42,437 nucleotides of DNA from Lachnospiraceae bacterium (GCA_017460845.1 JAFUAE010000120.1:1-42437), one strand, 5' to 3'; shown: positions 24,668-32,350, numbered from the stretch's first letter. Made by a program: numbers and translations. Notes: a model not told the origin generated them from the sequence alone.

Positions 24668-24721
24668 TGACAGTGCTTTTCCAGCGGCTTCCTATGGAAA
24701 TGCTGATTTATTTACGTTAAA

Positions 24722-24757
24722 AATACCGGGAGCGCCTTTTCGGGCGTTCCCGGTATT
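24722..24757. terminator. Bidirectional terminator
   Basis: A 15-bp stem (AATACCGGGAGCGCC with GGCGTTCCCGGTATT, one G-T pair) and a 6-base loop lie between convergent genes. T-runs occur on both sides, longer in the - direction, so it can stop both the GNAT and the L,D-transpeptidase transcripts. Confidence 0.85.
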
Positions 24758-24792
24758 ATTTTGAAGCCATATTTGATTTGCCGTTAAGGAAA

Positions 24793-25683
24793 TTACGGGA
24801 ATTCCGTGAATCCGCTGCTCAGATTCTCGAGCGAATCGATCACTACAACACAATCCGGCTTTACATTCTGCATTACTTTGATCATCTGGTTCTCTGGAAT
24901 TGCAACGCAGCCGCCGGTAAAGGGCTTGTAAGGGCCGAAGCAATGCAGGAAAATCGCTGATCCCAGCCCCGGCGTACACGCTTCATTATAGGAGATATTC
25001 ATGCAATACTGATACTGTCTGGTATACTCCACAATGTGCTCGCTGTCTTCCACATTCAGGTCCGGATAATCCTTAATGCTTACCATCTGATTGTACTTCA
25101 TGCCATCCCGGACGTCCCCGGACCAGTAATCATCTTCTGTCACCTTCTGATATGGGATCGCACAGCCCGGATCATCCGCAATGCCGAATGCATAATTAAA
25201 GCCAAATGTACCGACAGGCGTCATGCTGTCGCCTTCCTTTGTCTTTCCCAGGCCCTTTTTACCGATAAAGCCGGGAGTGGAAACGATCATTTCCCACTTT
25301 CCGTCATCGGTCTTATTGTACATGGAGATCCAGGCGCAGGTCGTGTCGTAAGCGGCGACCACAAAAAGCTGTGAAGCTGTCTCTGTCTCCGGGATGTTGG
25401 CAAGCCATTCCGGCGTAACGTCAAGCACGGAATCCGTTTCAATGCGGAAGCTGTCTTCCGGTGCCGCAGTTTCTGCTGCAGCTGTCTCCGGTTCCGCTTT
25501 TGTTTCCTCAGCAGTTGTTTCCGGTGCTGCAGTCGTCTCTGCTGCTGTTGTTTCCGCAGCGGTGGTTTCTGCCGCCGTCGTCTCCGCCGCACTTGTCTCT
25601 GCCGCCGCCTGTCCGCAGGCACCGAACAGCAGGCTGCCGCAAAGCACCAGACCCAGTATTGAAATTTTCTTTATCTGTCTCAT
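24793..25683 (-). CDS. L,D-transpeptidase (YkuD domain) lipoprotein
   Basis: A 296-residue lipoprotein. The signal peptide ends in LLFGACG. A low-complexity linker of repeated AETTA units follows (about residues 27-75). The C-terminal YkuD domain has the catalytic motif HCFGPYKPFTGGCVAIPE, where Cys is the nucleophile and His its partner. YkuD enzymes form 3-3 cross-links in peptidoglycan or attach proteins to it, outside the membrane. The Thr/Glu repeat linker probably spans the wall. A TATAAT on the - strand at 25731-25726 marks a likely promoter. The neighbouring + strand lipoprotein has a similar linker, which hints at related envelope roles. Confidence 0.88.
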   Translation of the reverse strand: MRQIKKISILGLVLCGSLLFGACGQAAAETSAAETTAAETTAAETTAAETTAAPETTAEETKAEPETAAAETAAPEDSFRIETDSVLDVTPEWLANIPETETASQLFVVAAYDTTCAWISMYNKTDDGKWEMIVSTPGFIGKKGLGKTKEGDSMTPVGTFGFNYAFGIADDPGCAIPYQKVTEDDYWSGDVRDGMKYNQMVSIKDYPDLNVEDSEHIVEYTRQYQYCMNISYNEACTPGLGSAIFLHCFGPYKPFTGGCVAIPENQMIKVMQNVKPDCVVVIDSLENLSSGFTEFP

Positions 25684-25805
25684 TGCTCTTTTACGTTCCT
25701 TTCAGTTTTTTTGACTGACCTGATTATTATAATCCTTATCCTGAAAAACTCCAATTTAAAACTGCCGGCTTTCATCATTTGTAAGAATCCTTCAGAACTT
25801 CTTTA

Positions 25806-25834
25806 TTGAAGCCGGCTGCCCTTTTCTGTATGCT
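25806..25834 (+). promoter_or_regulatory. Candidate promoter for the lipoprotein gene
   Basis: TTGAAG (25806-25811) and TATGCT (25829-25834) are 17 bases apart. The -35 overlaps the right arm of an 8-bp inverted repeat, GCCGGCTT (25764-25771) and AAGCCGGC (25809-25816). The transcript would carry the structured element at 25855-25945 in its leader. Confidence 0.45.
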
Positions 25835-25854
25835 TTAATCGAATAACGGGAAGT

Positions 25855-25945
25855 ATTACTATGAAAGTCAGCAAAAGCGAGCCGCAGGCGATGCTTGAGC
25901 GCTACTTTCATGTATGCGCAGTGCCAACGAAGTTGGCATGGAGCT
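25855..25945 (+). repeat. Dispersed structured element, copy B
   Basis: ATGAAAGT/ACTTTCAT (8 bp) encloses a GAGCC-GCA-GGCGA hairpin; GTATGCGCAG follows, then TGCCAAC-GAA-GTTGGCA and TGGAGCT. It matches copy A at 12971-13061. The outer stems differ (GCC/GGC against GT/AC next to ATGAAA), yet both pair. It ends 21 bases before the start of the lipoprotein gene, overlapping its 5' leader. Confidence 0.6.
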
Positions 25946-25966
25946 AGGTTAGAAAGGACTTATCAT

Positions 25967-27388
25967 ATGAAGAAAAATACAGGCACATTTACTTATGCCG
26001 CACTGACAGCAGCACTGATGCTGTCTCTTTGCGCATGTGCAGGCAAGCCTGCTGAAACATCTGCCGCAGCCGCGCCGACAGGGGAAGCTGAAACGACTGC
26101 AGCGGAAACAACGACCACAGCTCCGGAAACGACTGTCACGGAAACTTCAGCTGCCGTGTCCGGCACAACTGAAGCAGCGGGAGAAACCACGGCCGAAACG
26201 GCGGAAGCATTTGCAGTGGAGCTCTCAAACGGCATGAAGCTGTCCATCCCGGAAAAATATAAAGATCTGCTGGTGATCGACACCCCGGACAACAGCCCGG
26301 AAGGCGTTCTGATCAGTGTCAGTGAGAAGGCCTCCATTGAAGCGGCAGCGAAGACATCCTCAGAGACCGACGGTGCCGGCTGGCTGTTCGGTATCAGCTG
26401 CATTACCGAGGATGCGCTCCACGACAGGCTCTGCTATGACATGTCCGGCGAGGAAGTATTCGCAAAGGACGAAGACGGCGGCTTTTATATGTTTCTGCAT
26501 CCGACGGATGTCCGCGTTGTGCGGGAGGAAAATCAATATTCGAATGAGACAATGAAGGCGTGGAGCGAGCTCTGTGAATGGGCTGACAGCGCGAAAGAGA
26601 CATTTCTCGCGGATAATCCGGACCTGAGCCCGGAATACCGCGGCAATTCCCCCGTGGAATCCTATCTTGCACGCACGGCTTATATGGAGGATGTAAACTA
26701 TACTGTCAGTACTCTTGAGTATGGGCCGCTGGAACCGAACGGCGTGGATCCGAAGCCTTATGTAAAACGCCTTACAGAAAATGCAGTTTATGAGCTGGTG
26801 ACGGACGAAGAAGCTCCGGACGGCGAATATGCTGTGCTGAATTTCCCGGATGATGATACCCGCTTTGACTTTTTCTTTATGGAAGGCAAGGAGAATTATG
26901 TCCGCGAGGTCTGGAGCGATGGGCAGAACGAGGAACTCTATCATGTCGAATTCCAGGATCCGTCTGTCAAGGCCAGCGCAATCATGCAGGAATGGTATGA
27001 TGCGATCGCGGCAAGCCGGGATATGGCAGCGCTAGAGTACACGCCGGATGCCCTGATCGGTTCCTGGGCGGAAAAAGTCGCTGGCCGCGGTGTAATCGAA
27101 ATCAGCAAAGGCGCCGACGATACCTATGAGATCCAGATCAACTGGGGTGACAGCGCCAATACCATGTATGTCTGGAACATGACTGCGACGCCCGACGGCA
27201 GCAACGGTCTCCGCTACGAGAACGGACGCTCCGCGATCCTCACCTTTGATGAAAAGGGAAATGAAACCGAAGAAGTCCGCTACGAAAACGGCACCGGAAG
27301 GTTTTACCTGAACAGCGCAAATGAAGTGATGTGGGAGGATGAGACTGACCACCAGGGCGATGACTGCGTGTTCGTCAGCACAAATTAA
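25967..27388 (+). CDS. Large secreted lipoprotein of unknown function
   Basis: A 473-residue lipoprotein. The start at 25967 has AAAGGA upstream and gives a signal peptide ending in LSLCACAGK; a longer frame open from 25895 runs through the structured repeat and is rejected. An Ala/Glu/Thr-rich linker (about residues 25-85) precedes a folded region with no family I recognise. The middle part reads SIPEKYKDLLVIDTPD and ENQYSNETMKAW. The C-terminal 100 residues (GSWAEKVAGRGVIEISKGAD, YEIQINWGDSA) look like a lipocalin- or DUF-type beta barrel common in clostridial lipoproteins. Role unknown; anchored outside the membrane. Confidence 0.75.
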   Translation: MKKNTGTFTYAALTAALMLSLCACAGKPAETSAAAAPTGEAETTAAETTTTAPETTVTETSAAVSGTTEAAGETTAETAEAFAVELSNGMKLSIPEKYKDLLVIDTPDNSPEGVLISVSEKASIEAAAKTSSETDGAGWLFGISCITEDALHDRLCYDMSGEEVFAKDEDGGFYMFLHPTDVRVVREENQYSNETMKAWSELCEWADSAKETFLADNPDLSPEYRGNSPVESYLARTAYMEDVNYTVSTLEYGPLEPNGVDPKPYVKRLTENAVYELVTDEEAPDGEYAVLNFPDDDTRFDFFFMEGKENYVREVWSDGQNEELYHVEFQDPSVKASAIMQEWYDAIAASRDMAALEYTPDALIGSWAEKVAGRGVIEISKGADDTYEIQINWGDSANTMYVWNMTATPDGSNGLRYENGRSAILTFDEKGNETEEVRYENGTGRFYLNSANEVMWEDETDHQGDDCVFVSTN

Positions 27389-27438
27389 ATAACCCGTATC
27401 TTCAGGACCCGATCTATCTTTGTGGTTTTAAAACAGAT

Positions 27439-27477
27439 TCCCGGAGCAGCAGAAATGCTTAAGCTCCGGGATTTTTT
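27439..27477 (+). terminator. Terminator after the lipoprotein gene
   Basis: TCCCGGAGC pairs with GCTCCGGGA (9 bp) around a 15-base loop, followed by six T. It is well placed to end the + strand transcript before the convergent reverse transcriptase gene. Confidence 0.85.
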
Positions 27478-27520
27478 ATAATGTATCTGTTGAATTTGTT
27501 TCCTCATATCCACTTCGCCC

Positions 27521-28960
27521 TCAGTCCTCGGTGTTCCGGCCTTCATAGTATGCATGAACCAGGCTGCGGAAGCCGAGGGCACGGATATCCTGGTAGCGTA
27601 CATTGTAGCGTGCTTTGGTTCGCGTCCCGCTGACCAGATAACGGATACACTCCTGCGCATAATGATCGATTTCGGCCAGGCTGTCCGTTGTATTAATGAC
27701 CGGGAAAAACCAGCGGCTCCAGGTAAGATCGGTATCCGGTCCCGGCCCGAGCAGCTTCCGGTTAAAGACGCGGATAAAGGCTGCCGCTGCACGCTCCGGA
27801 TCAACGCCGTTCCTGTCCGCCCATCTGCGCAGCGCTCTTGCCTTCCGGCGCATCTTGGCCTTAATTTTCCTGGTTGAAGCCGGCGCAATATCAATGATTC
27901 CATCCCGGTAAGAAAAGCCGAGAAAGACCCATCCCTCCTCCGGTGTCCGGTATTCCTCTTTCTCCGGATTCAGTTTCAGACCTTTTTCATTCAAAAAAGC
28001 ACGCAGCATTTCTGCATGCCGCTCCACCTCTTCCCTGCTTCCCGCAAACAGGATCATATCGTCCGAATAACGGGCATAGGGGACTCCTGCTTTGGCAAAG
28101 CTGAGATCCAGATCCCTGAGATACAGATTCGCGTAAAACGCTGAAAGCGGCGTACCTGCCATGATCCCTTTTTCTTCCCTGATGGGGCGGATACCTTTAG
28201 GTTCTGCTGAAGATGCAGCGCCAGGATTCCCGCCCGGATCCCTTCGCCATCCGGCTGTGCCTTTCCCTTTCCCGGATTCAAGGACCAGCGGTTCTTCAAG
28301 GAGTCCGCACAGAAAAGAAAGCAGCTCCGGATCGTCCGCCAGTGCTTCCTCCAGCAGCGGTATGAGCTTTTCCACCGGTATGGAATTGAAGTAATTACTG
28401 ATATCAGCCTTATAGGAATAAGCATTTCTGATGTCCGGAACAGAGCGCAGCAGGCGGACCGCATCCTTGGCGGAGCGTCCCGGTCGGAAGGAAAACAGAT
28501 TATCGGAAAAAAGCGGGTCATATTTGCGCAGGAGAAGCCAGGTCAGCATTTTCAGAACTGTATTCTCTGGTTCCGGATAGGTATAGACGATACGCTTTTT
28601 CGCGGAATCAAGCTTGCTGATAACAGCCCTGCGGGGCAGCGAGAACTTTGCTAATCTATCCTTTTCTTCTGCTTCTGTCTGCTCAGTTTTCCGGGCATGA
28701 TCAACAAGAGCTTCCGTCTGTGCAATTTCTCCTGCAGCAACTCCGGCAGTTTCAGTCCGCGCGGGTCTCCCTGTATCATCCCGGGCGTAATCCGGGGTGC
28801 CCGTGACCCATCCGTATTTGTGGCACAGCGGAAGATAAGCCTCCCTGTCGATAAATATCCGCAGCTCCTTTTCGAAGCTGCCCTGGGAGACCAGCGAGAT
28901 CTTATATTCATAAAAGCGTTCCCACATTTCGCGGGATGATAATGCATGAAGCAGTGACAT
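27521..28960 (-). CDS. Reverse transcriptase, unassigned bacterial lineage
   Basis: A 479-residue RT. The palm is clear: KRIVYTYP near 122, FRPGRSAKDAV at 158-168, motif A KADISNYFNSIP with Asp186, motif B GTPLSAFYANLYL at 269-281, and catalytic YSDD at 298-301. GWVFLGFSY and a basic region follow, then a C-terminal block ending RYQDIRALGFRSLVHAYYE. The first 100 residues match nothing I know, and a Gly-rich insert (about 228-256) separates motifs A and B. No maturase, HNH or integrase domain is seen, and no intron RNA. The ATG at 28960 has no good ribosome site; the frame stays open upstream to a TTG at 29095, but that stretch is a structured RNA candidate. Confidence 0.8.
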   Translation of the reverse strand: MSLLHALSSREMWERFYEYKISLVSQGSFEKELRIFIDREAYLPLCHKYGWVTGTPDYARDDTGRPARTETAGVAAGEIAQTEALVDHARKTEQTEAEEKDRLAKFSLPRRAVISKLDSAKKRIVYTYPEPENTVLKMLTWLLLRKYDPLFSDNLFSFRPGRSAKDAVRLLRSVPDIRNAYSYKADISNYFNSIPVEKLIPLLEEALADDPELLSFLCGLLEEPLVLESGKGKGTAGWRRDPGGNPGAASSAEPKGIRPIREEKGIMAGTPLSAFYANLYLRDLDLSFAKAGVPYARYSDDMILFAGSREEVERHAEMLRAFLNEKGLKLNPEKEEYRTPEEGWVFLGFSYRDGIIDIAPASTRKIKAKMRRKARALRRWADRNGVDPERAAAAFIRVFNRKLLGPGPDTDLTWSRWFFPVINTTDSLAEIDHYAQECIRYLVSGTRTKARYNVRYQDIRALGFRSLVHAYYEGRNTED

Positions 28961-28981
28961 AGTCTGTGAGTATATATAAGA

Positions 28982-29010
28982 ACCGGCGCCCATTCGAATT
29001 GGGCGCCGGT
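28982..29010 (-). other. Perfect 11-bp hairpin just upstream of the RT gene
   Basis: ACCGGCGCCCA pairs with TGGGCGCCGGT around a 7-base loop. It lies 21 bases before the RT start and four bases from the structured RNA candidate. It lacks a T-run, so it is not a standard terminator; it may be part of the RNA, a transcript-end stabiliser or a translation control element. Confidence 0.6.
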
Positions 29011-29014
29011 AAGA

Positions 29015-29139
29015 ATCAGGAAAAGGCGTTAAAGCCCGGATAATTCCGGGAAGTACCAGACCGTACACAGACCGGCTGCCTGTGAAGCCGTCCAAAGGTC
29101 TGTGCCGGGTCCGCCGCAGGCGCTTAGCGTTTTCCTGAT
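29015..29139 (-). ncRNA. Structured RNA candidate linked to the RT (retron-like layout)
   Basis: Read on the - strand, ATCAGGAAAA (29139-29130) and TTTTCCTGAT (29024-29015) form a perfect 10-bp stem closing a 125-nt segment. Inside are a small CGCC-TGC-GGCG hairpin, a long hairpin with CACAGAC/GTCTGTG (7 bp) and CGGCT/AGCCG (5 bp) separated by a bulge, and CCCGGA-ATTA-TCCGGG. Terminal repeats enclosing hairpins directly before an RT are the arrangement of retron msr-msd RNAs. The GTCTGTG arm can also pair with CACAGAC next to the RT start. Folding was done by eye; transcription is not shown. Confidence 0.55.
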
Positions 29140-29165
29140 AAATGCTTAACCTTTGCGGGAACCGT

Positions 29166-29756
29166 TCAGCCCCTCAACGCGTCACGGGTGCGGTCTTTCA
29201 CATAAGAATAGGTATTCCACCAGCCCTCGTGGTCATAGTAAAACCGCAGATACGGAATGCCGGAGGTCCTGCAGTCCCGGCGCAGCTTCTGCGCCGCAGA
29301 ATGCTGGGGCAGCAGTTCAACCACCAATGCCCGCTGCGGACCGTTCCAGAAAATAAATATCGTTGCGTTGTAATATTTTGCCTGCTCACAGGTAATCCGG
29401 TATTCCGGAAATTCCGTCCGGAAGACATGATCAAAATACTCGACGTATGTACCCGGATAATTAAACTGGTTCTCTTCCGCGGGCATCACTTCTCCCCAGG
29501 ACCAGCCTGACGGAGCTGTTGTTCCATCAGAACTGCCGAATGCCGCTGTGCTGCCGGACTGCCCGGCTCCGGAAGCTGCATCGTCCGGAGAATTCTGGAA
29601 AAGTCCTTCCTTCCTGATCACCGAGCTGAGATCACCCGCCGCATCCGCAAGGTTCCCCATCGTCTTTTCAGCCCCGCTGAGCGCTTCCTTTGCGGCCGAC
29701 TCAAGTGCTGATTTCAGTTCGCTGTTACCACCAAATAATTTTGAAAACAATCCCAT
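29166..29756 (-). CDS. Conserved-looking protein with nuclease-fold-like C-terminus
   Basis: A 196-residue cytoplasmic protein. It opens MGLFSKLFGGNSELKSAL, then an amphipathic helix, a Gly/Ser/Ala-rich linker (about 45-90), and a compact C-terminal domain of about 100 residues. That domain (YNATIFIFWNGPQRALVVELL, then GIPYLRFYYDHEGWWNTYSYV) has the strand order and Glu-x-x pattern of a restriction-endonuclease-like fold, but a complete PD-(D/E)xK site is not certain. AGGAGG precedes the ATG. It lies directly before the RNA/RT locus in the same direction, 26 bases from the RNA candidate, so it may be part of that system (inference). Function unknown. Confidence 0.55.
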   Translation of the reverse strand: MGLFSKLFGGNSELKSALESAAKEALSGAEKTMGNLADAAGDLSSVIRKEGLFQNSPDDAASGAGQSGSTAAFGSSDGTTAPSGWSWGEVMPAEENQFNYPGTYVEYFDHVFRTEFPEYRITCEQAKYYNATIFIFWNGPQRALVVELLPQHSAAQKLRRDCRTSGIPYLRFYYDHEGWWNTYSYVKDRTRDALRG

Positions 29757-29907
29757 AGCCGTGTCCTCCTGTAAAAAGCTTCAGGGAAACGTGAACGCGG
29801 TTGCCTTGTAAAAAAATGATATCATCCGGTCAGGCGGAATGCAAGGGGGAGCGTGGTCCCATAAAAGCAGTATGATTTTAAACTGCATCCCGAACTGATC
29901 CGGGTAT

Positions 29908-30192
29908 TCATCGATACTCGATTTTAGCCTGTATCCCCAACGTTAAGAGAACCTGATTGACATCTCTTGTCCGGGTACCGTCCTCAAATTCAATAAGAGG
30001 AAAGCCGATTGCACCGCTTCCGCGAACTCCATCATAAAGCGGGCTCGTATCGCGGAAGGTGATAAACTCCTTCAGCAGATTGATGGAGCCGGTCACATTA
30101 ATGAATTGCGGCATGATTCCGTTTTCGGTCAGCAATGAAACAAAACGCATTGTTGCCGGGCATACATTCGATCCGTAAACCTTGATATTCAT
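29908..30192 (-). CDS. Glutaredoxin-like protein
   Basis: A 94-residue thioredoxin-fold protein. It begins MNIKVYGSNVCPATMRFVSLL; the active-site region is CPAT, so only the first Cys of the usual CPYC remains, as in monothiol types. A GFPLIEFEDG block matches the cis-Pro strand of glutaredoxins. GGAGG five bases before the ATG at 30192 decides the start over one four codons upstream. It would act on thiols or mixed disulfides in the cytoplasm. Partners are unknown, and a link to the nearby RT or CARF genes is not implied beyond direction. Confidence 0.7.
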   Translation of the reverse strand: MNIKVYGSNVCPATMRFVSLLTENGIMPQFINVTGSINLLKEFITFRDTSPLYDGVRGSGAIGFPLIEFEDGTRTRDVNQVLLTLGIQAKIEYR

Positions 30193-30267
30193 AAAAACCT
30201 CCAAATATCATAAATAATTTTTGCTTCCAGTTTATCTGAAATCAGACTGCCTCCAATTTGCTGATTT

Positions 30268-31494
30268 TCAATTTGATATTACGCGAAGCTCGATCCCCAT
30301 TTCTTCCGCTCTCACCTTATAGGTCCTGCCAATCTCGCAGCGGACCGCCAGCACTTTCCTGGCATATTTCCCCCCGAAGCGGTCCGCGACGGCATGCAGC
30401 TCATACAGCGCCCGCAGCGTCTGCATCTGGCTGAGCCTCCCGCTTTTGCAGGATATGAAGGTCGGCACATTCCCGCGTATCGAAAGCACATCGATTTCGT
30501 TCATTACATCTGTCTCAAACGGCCATCGGATTTCCCCGTCCCAGTCCAGGTGCACCCCTGCCCTGCAGTCCGCACTGACTTTCTTTTCTTCCTGCATCAC
30601 ATGCAGCTCCAGAATGCTGCCGCCGTCCCAGAGAATGTCCTTCATCGTCTCGTTTTTGATCCGGAACTCATAATACTCCGTGCTTATAATCAGATCCGAA
30701 AGGATCCCGGCCCTTTCCAGATCTTCAAGGATCTGCCGCAGCGCGTCCGGATCATTAAGGGAGGATGTGGATTCACAGACTCCCTTCAGTACTGTTCCGG
30801 CCTTGCGCCGCACGACCAGATTTTCGTCCGGGGTAAAATATCTTCTCAGGAATTCCGAAAAGGCATTCCACCATTCCTCGTATTTTTCGGAGATGTCCCA
30901 CAGCTTCCGGATGTCTTCGGCATTCACCTCTGCGCCGCGGGATTTCATATCCTTCTGGAGATCATAGTTGATCCTGCCGCCGCGCATCTCGATATATTTA
31001 TCCAGGTCCATGTGAAATGTCCTCGGCGCTGCGCAGCTGACCAGGGAAGCTTCCGTGCCGTCCTCCAGCTCGATCAGATGGTTTTCCTTCACGTCAAAGA
31101 CATGCATCGGAAGCCGGTACTCCGCAGCAAGCATCCCGAAGGCGACCAGGATCAGACTTTCGCCTCCCGTAATATCAAAGAAGATACGGTTTTGCTGCTT
31201 TTGCTCCGCCTCGATCGATACGCGCATCTGCTGCAGTACCGCCTGGAGGTCGTCCTCCGGCACCGCGTAAAACTCAGCACGATCTGTCCCGCAGTACTTT
31301 TTCAGGAAGCTCCCGGTCATCCCCCGGTATTTTTCAATGACATCCTGATACCCGAAATAGACCACCTTATCGATCTGAAAATTCATACAGGTGATCACAT
31401 TTTCAATCGGTTCATTTCCAAGGAATTCAAAATTTACAATCATATCCGACCGCCCCGGCAGCCTTTTCCCGTCCCCGGCTTTCCACTGAATCAT
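30268..31494 (-). CDS. Card1/Can2-like CARF-nuclease protein (DUF1887 family)
   Basis: A 408-residue protein. The N-terminal part (FEFLGNEPIENVITCMN, VVYFGY, then FDITGGES at 106-113) reads as a CARF Rossmann domain that binds cyclic oligoadenylate in relatives. The C-terminal part (NEIDVLSIRGNVPTFISCKSG at about 332-352) is a PD-(D/E)xK nuclease motif as in Card1/Can2; the residue before Cys-Lys is Ser instead of Glu, as I recall in several DUF1887 members. Its ATG directly abuts the GNAT stop. An ATG 17 codons in, beginning MIVNFEFLG, would match family starts better. No CRISPR array or Cas10 is in the window, so the activator source is unknown. Confidence 0.78.
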   Translation of the reverse strand: MIQWKAGDGKRLPGRSDMIVNFEFLGNEPIENVITCMNFQIDKVVYFGYQDVIEKYRGMTGSFLKKYCGTDRAEFYAVPEDDLQAVLQQMRVSIEAEQKQQNRIFFDITGGESLILVAFGMLAAEYRLPMHVFDVKENHLIELEDGTEASLVSCAAPRTFHMDLDKYIEMRGGRINYDLQKDMKSRGAEVNAEDIRKLWDISEKYEEWWNAFSEFLRRYFTPDENLVVRRKAGTVLKGVCESTSSLNDPDALRQILEDLERAGILSDLIISTEYYEFRIKNETMKDILWDGGSILELHVMQEEKKVSADCRAGVHLDWDGEIRWPFETDVMNEIDVLSIRGNVPTFISCKSGRLSQMQTLRALYELHAVADRFGGKYARKVLAVRCEIGRTYKVRAEEMGIELRVISN

Positions 31495-32019
31495 CTATAG
31501 TTTTTTTTCCATCTCATGCCAGCTCTCACCGCCCCATTCCGAGGCGGAAATGCCAAGATCCAGGAATCCGAATCCGGTATACATCCCCACCTTATCATCC
31601 GAGCAGGTCAGAACCAGCCTTTGCTTTCCGCGGGCCCGGGCCATTATACTGTAAACAGACATAAGCTCTCTGCCGAGTCCGCGGCCGCGATACTCCGGTC
31701 TTACATCAAGCCCGAGCAGCATGATGTTTTTCCCTTCCGGCTTATGGGTACCGGCATCCGTAAAAAATACATCCCGGAATGCTCGTTCATCAGTGGCAAT
31801 GCCGGTCAGAAATCCTGCCATCCTTCCGGTTTTCCGGTGGATTGCGGCAAGAAACAGTTCCGGCGCCGCCTTGATCCGGCTTTTCATGTCTTTTTCCGAA
31901 CAGGCTTCGTGGGGCGGAAAACAGATCTGTTCGATTTCCACAGCCTCATCCGCTTCCCCGGGATCCGCCGGATCGATGCCGCGAAACTCAAATTCTTCGT
32001 GTAAGTCCTGTGCTGACAC
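31495..32019 (-). CDS. GNAT family N-acetyltransferase
   Basis: A 174-residue GNAT protein. Acetyl-CoA motif DVRPEYRGRGLGREL is clear, with EQICFPPHEACSEKDM at the N-terminus resembling arylalkylamine-type acetyltransferases. The start is GTG (32019) with AAGGA about 12 bases upstream, embedded in a small palindrome, ACTGATAATCAGT. The stop TAG touches the ATG of the CARF-nuclease gene, so the two are translationally linked. Whether it works with that nuclease (for example by modifying a protein) is unknown; many such pairs are accidental. Confidence 0.8.
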   Translation of the reverse strand: MSAQDLHEEFEFRGIDPADPGEADEAVEIEQICFPPHEACSEKDMKSRIKAAPELFLAAIHRKTGRMAGFLTGIATDERAFRDVFFTDAGTHKPEGKNIMLLGLDVRPEYRGRGLGRELMSVYSIMARARGKQRLVLTCSDDKVGMYTGFGFLDLGISASEWGGESWHEMEKKL

Positions 32020-32047
32020 TGATAATCAGTCCTTTCCCTGTTTTTGC

Positions 32048-32064
32048 AACTGTTCAGGACAGTT
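32048..32064. promoter_or_regulatory. Palindromic operator candidate
   Basis: AACTGT-TCAGG-ACAGTT is an inverted repeat with 6-bp arms and a 5-base centre. It lies in the leader of the GNAT/CARF-nuclease pair, 29 bases before the GTG. A regulator site is plausible; no regulator is identified. Confidence 0.4.
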
Positions 32065-32105
32065 ACGCTTTATATTATTTGATATTGAGGTCAAACGCCT
32101 CACTG

Positions 32106-32274
32106 ATGATGTAATACGGATTGTTTCGCACTTCGTGCTCTCACAATCCTGCTGGCCATTCGTAATCCGCGGGGCCCTGCCCCGCTATTTACTCATGTCC
32201 AGCGGGCCCCAAGCCAGTGCTCCCAGTGATGAGCAAGCTCATCATGGGATCATGGCTTGTCACCCTTACATCAT
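32106..32274. other. 170-base multi-branched structured element
   Basis: A 9-bp closing stem, ATGATGTAA/TTACATCAT, encloses four further perfect helices: GGATTGT/ACAATCC capped by GCAC/GTGC; GCGGGGC-CCT-GCCCCGC; and a stacked arm AAGCCA/TGGCTT, TCCCA/TGGGA, GATGAGC-AA-GCTCATC. GGGGCCC (32171-32177) could also pair with GGGCCCC (32204-32210). It has no ORF. It lies between divergent genes, so either strand could be transcribed. It resembles a structured RNA or a folded mobile repeat; I do not recognise the family. Confidence 0.55.
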
Positions 32275-32350
32275 TATATAGCAGTTTTCAGTGTATACAA
32301 AGGCATTTCCTTCAACCATTCCTTCCCTTCTGTGATACAATACTGTTAAT

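Noticed and set aside
25895..25966. Upstream start for the large lipoprotein
   Set aside because: It would translate the structured repeat and place 24 residues before the signal peptide; the ATG at 25967 has AAAGGA.
28961..29095. N-terminal extension of the RT to a TTG at 29095
   Set aside because: The frame is open, but it runs through the perfect hairpins of the RNA candidate, has no ribosome site and does not look like protein. The ATG at 28960 also lacks a good site, so some doubt remains.
27521..29139. Group II intron
   Set aside because: No domain V-like hairpin, maturase or endonuclease domain is seen, and the RT is not embedded in intron RNA.
27521..29756. Diversity-generating retroelement
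   Set aside because: No template/variable repeat pair with adenine-specific differences and no accessory avd-like gene were seen.
30268..32019. Type III CRISPR locus
   Set aside because: The CARF nuclease suggested one, but no repeat array, Cas10 or other cas gene is in the window.
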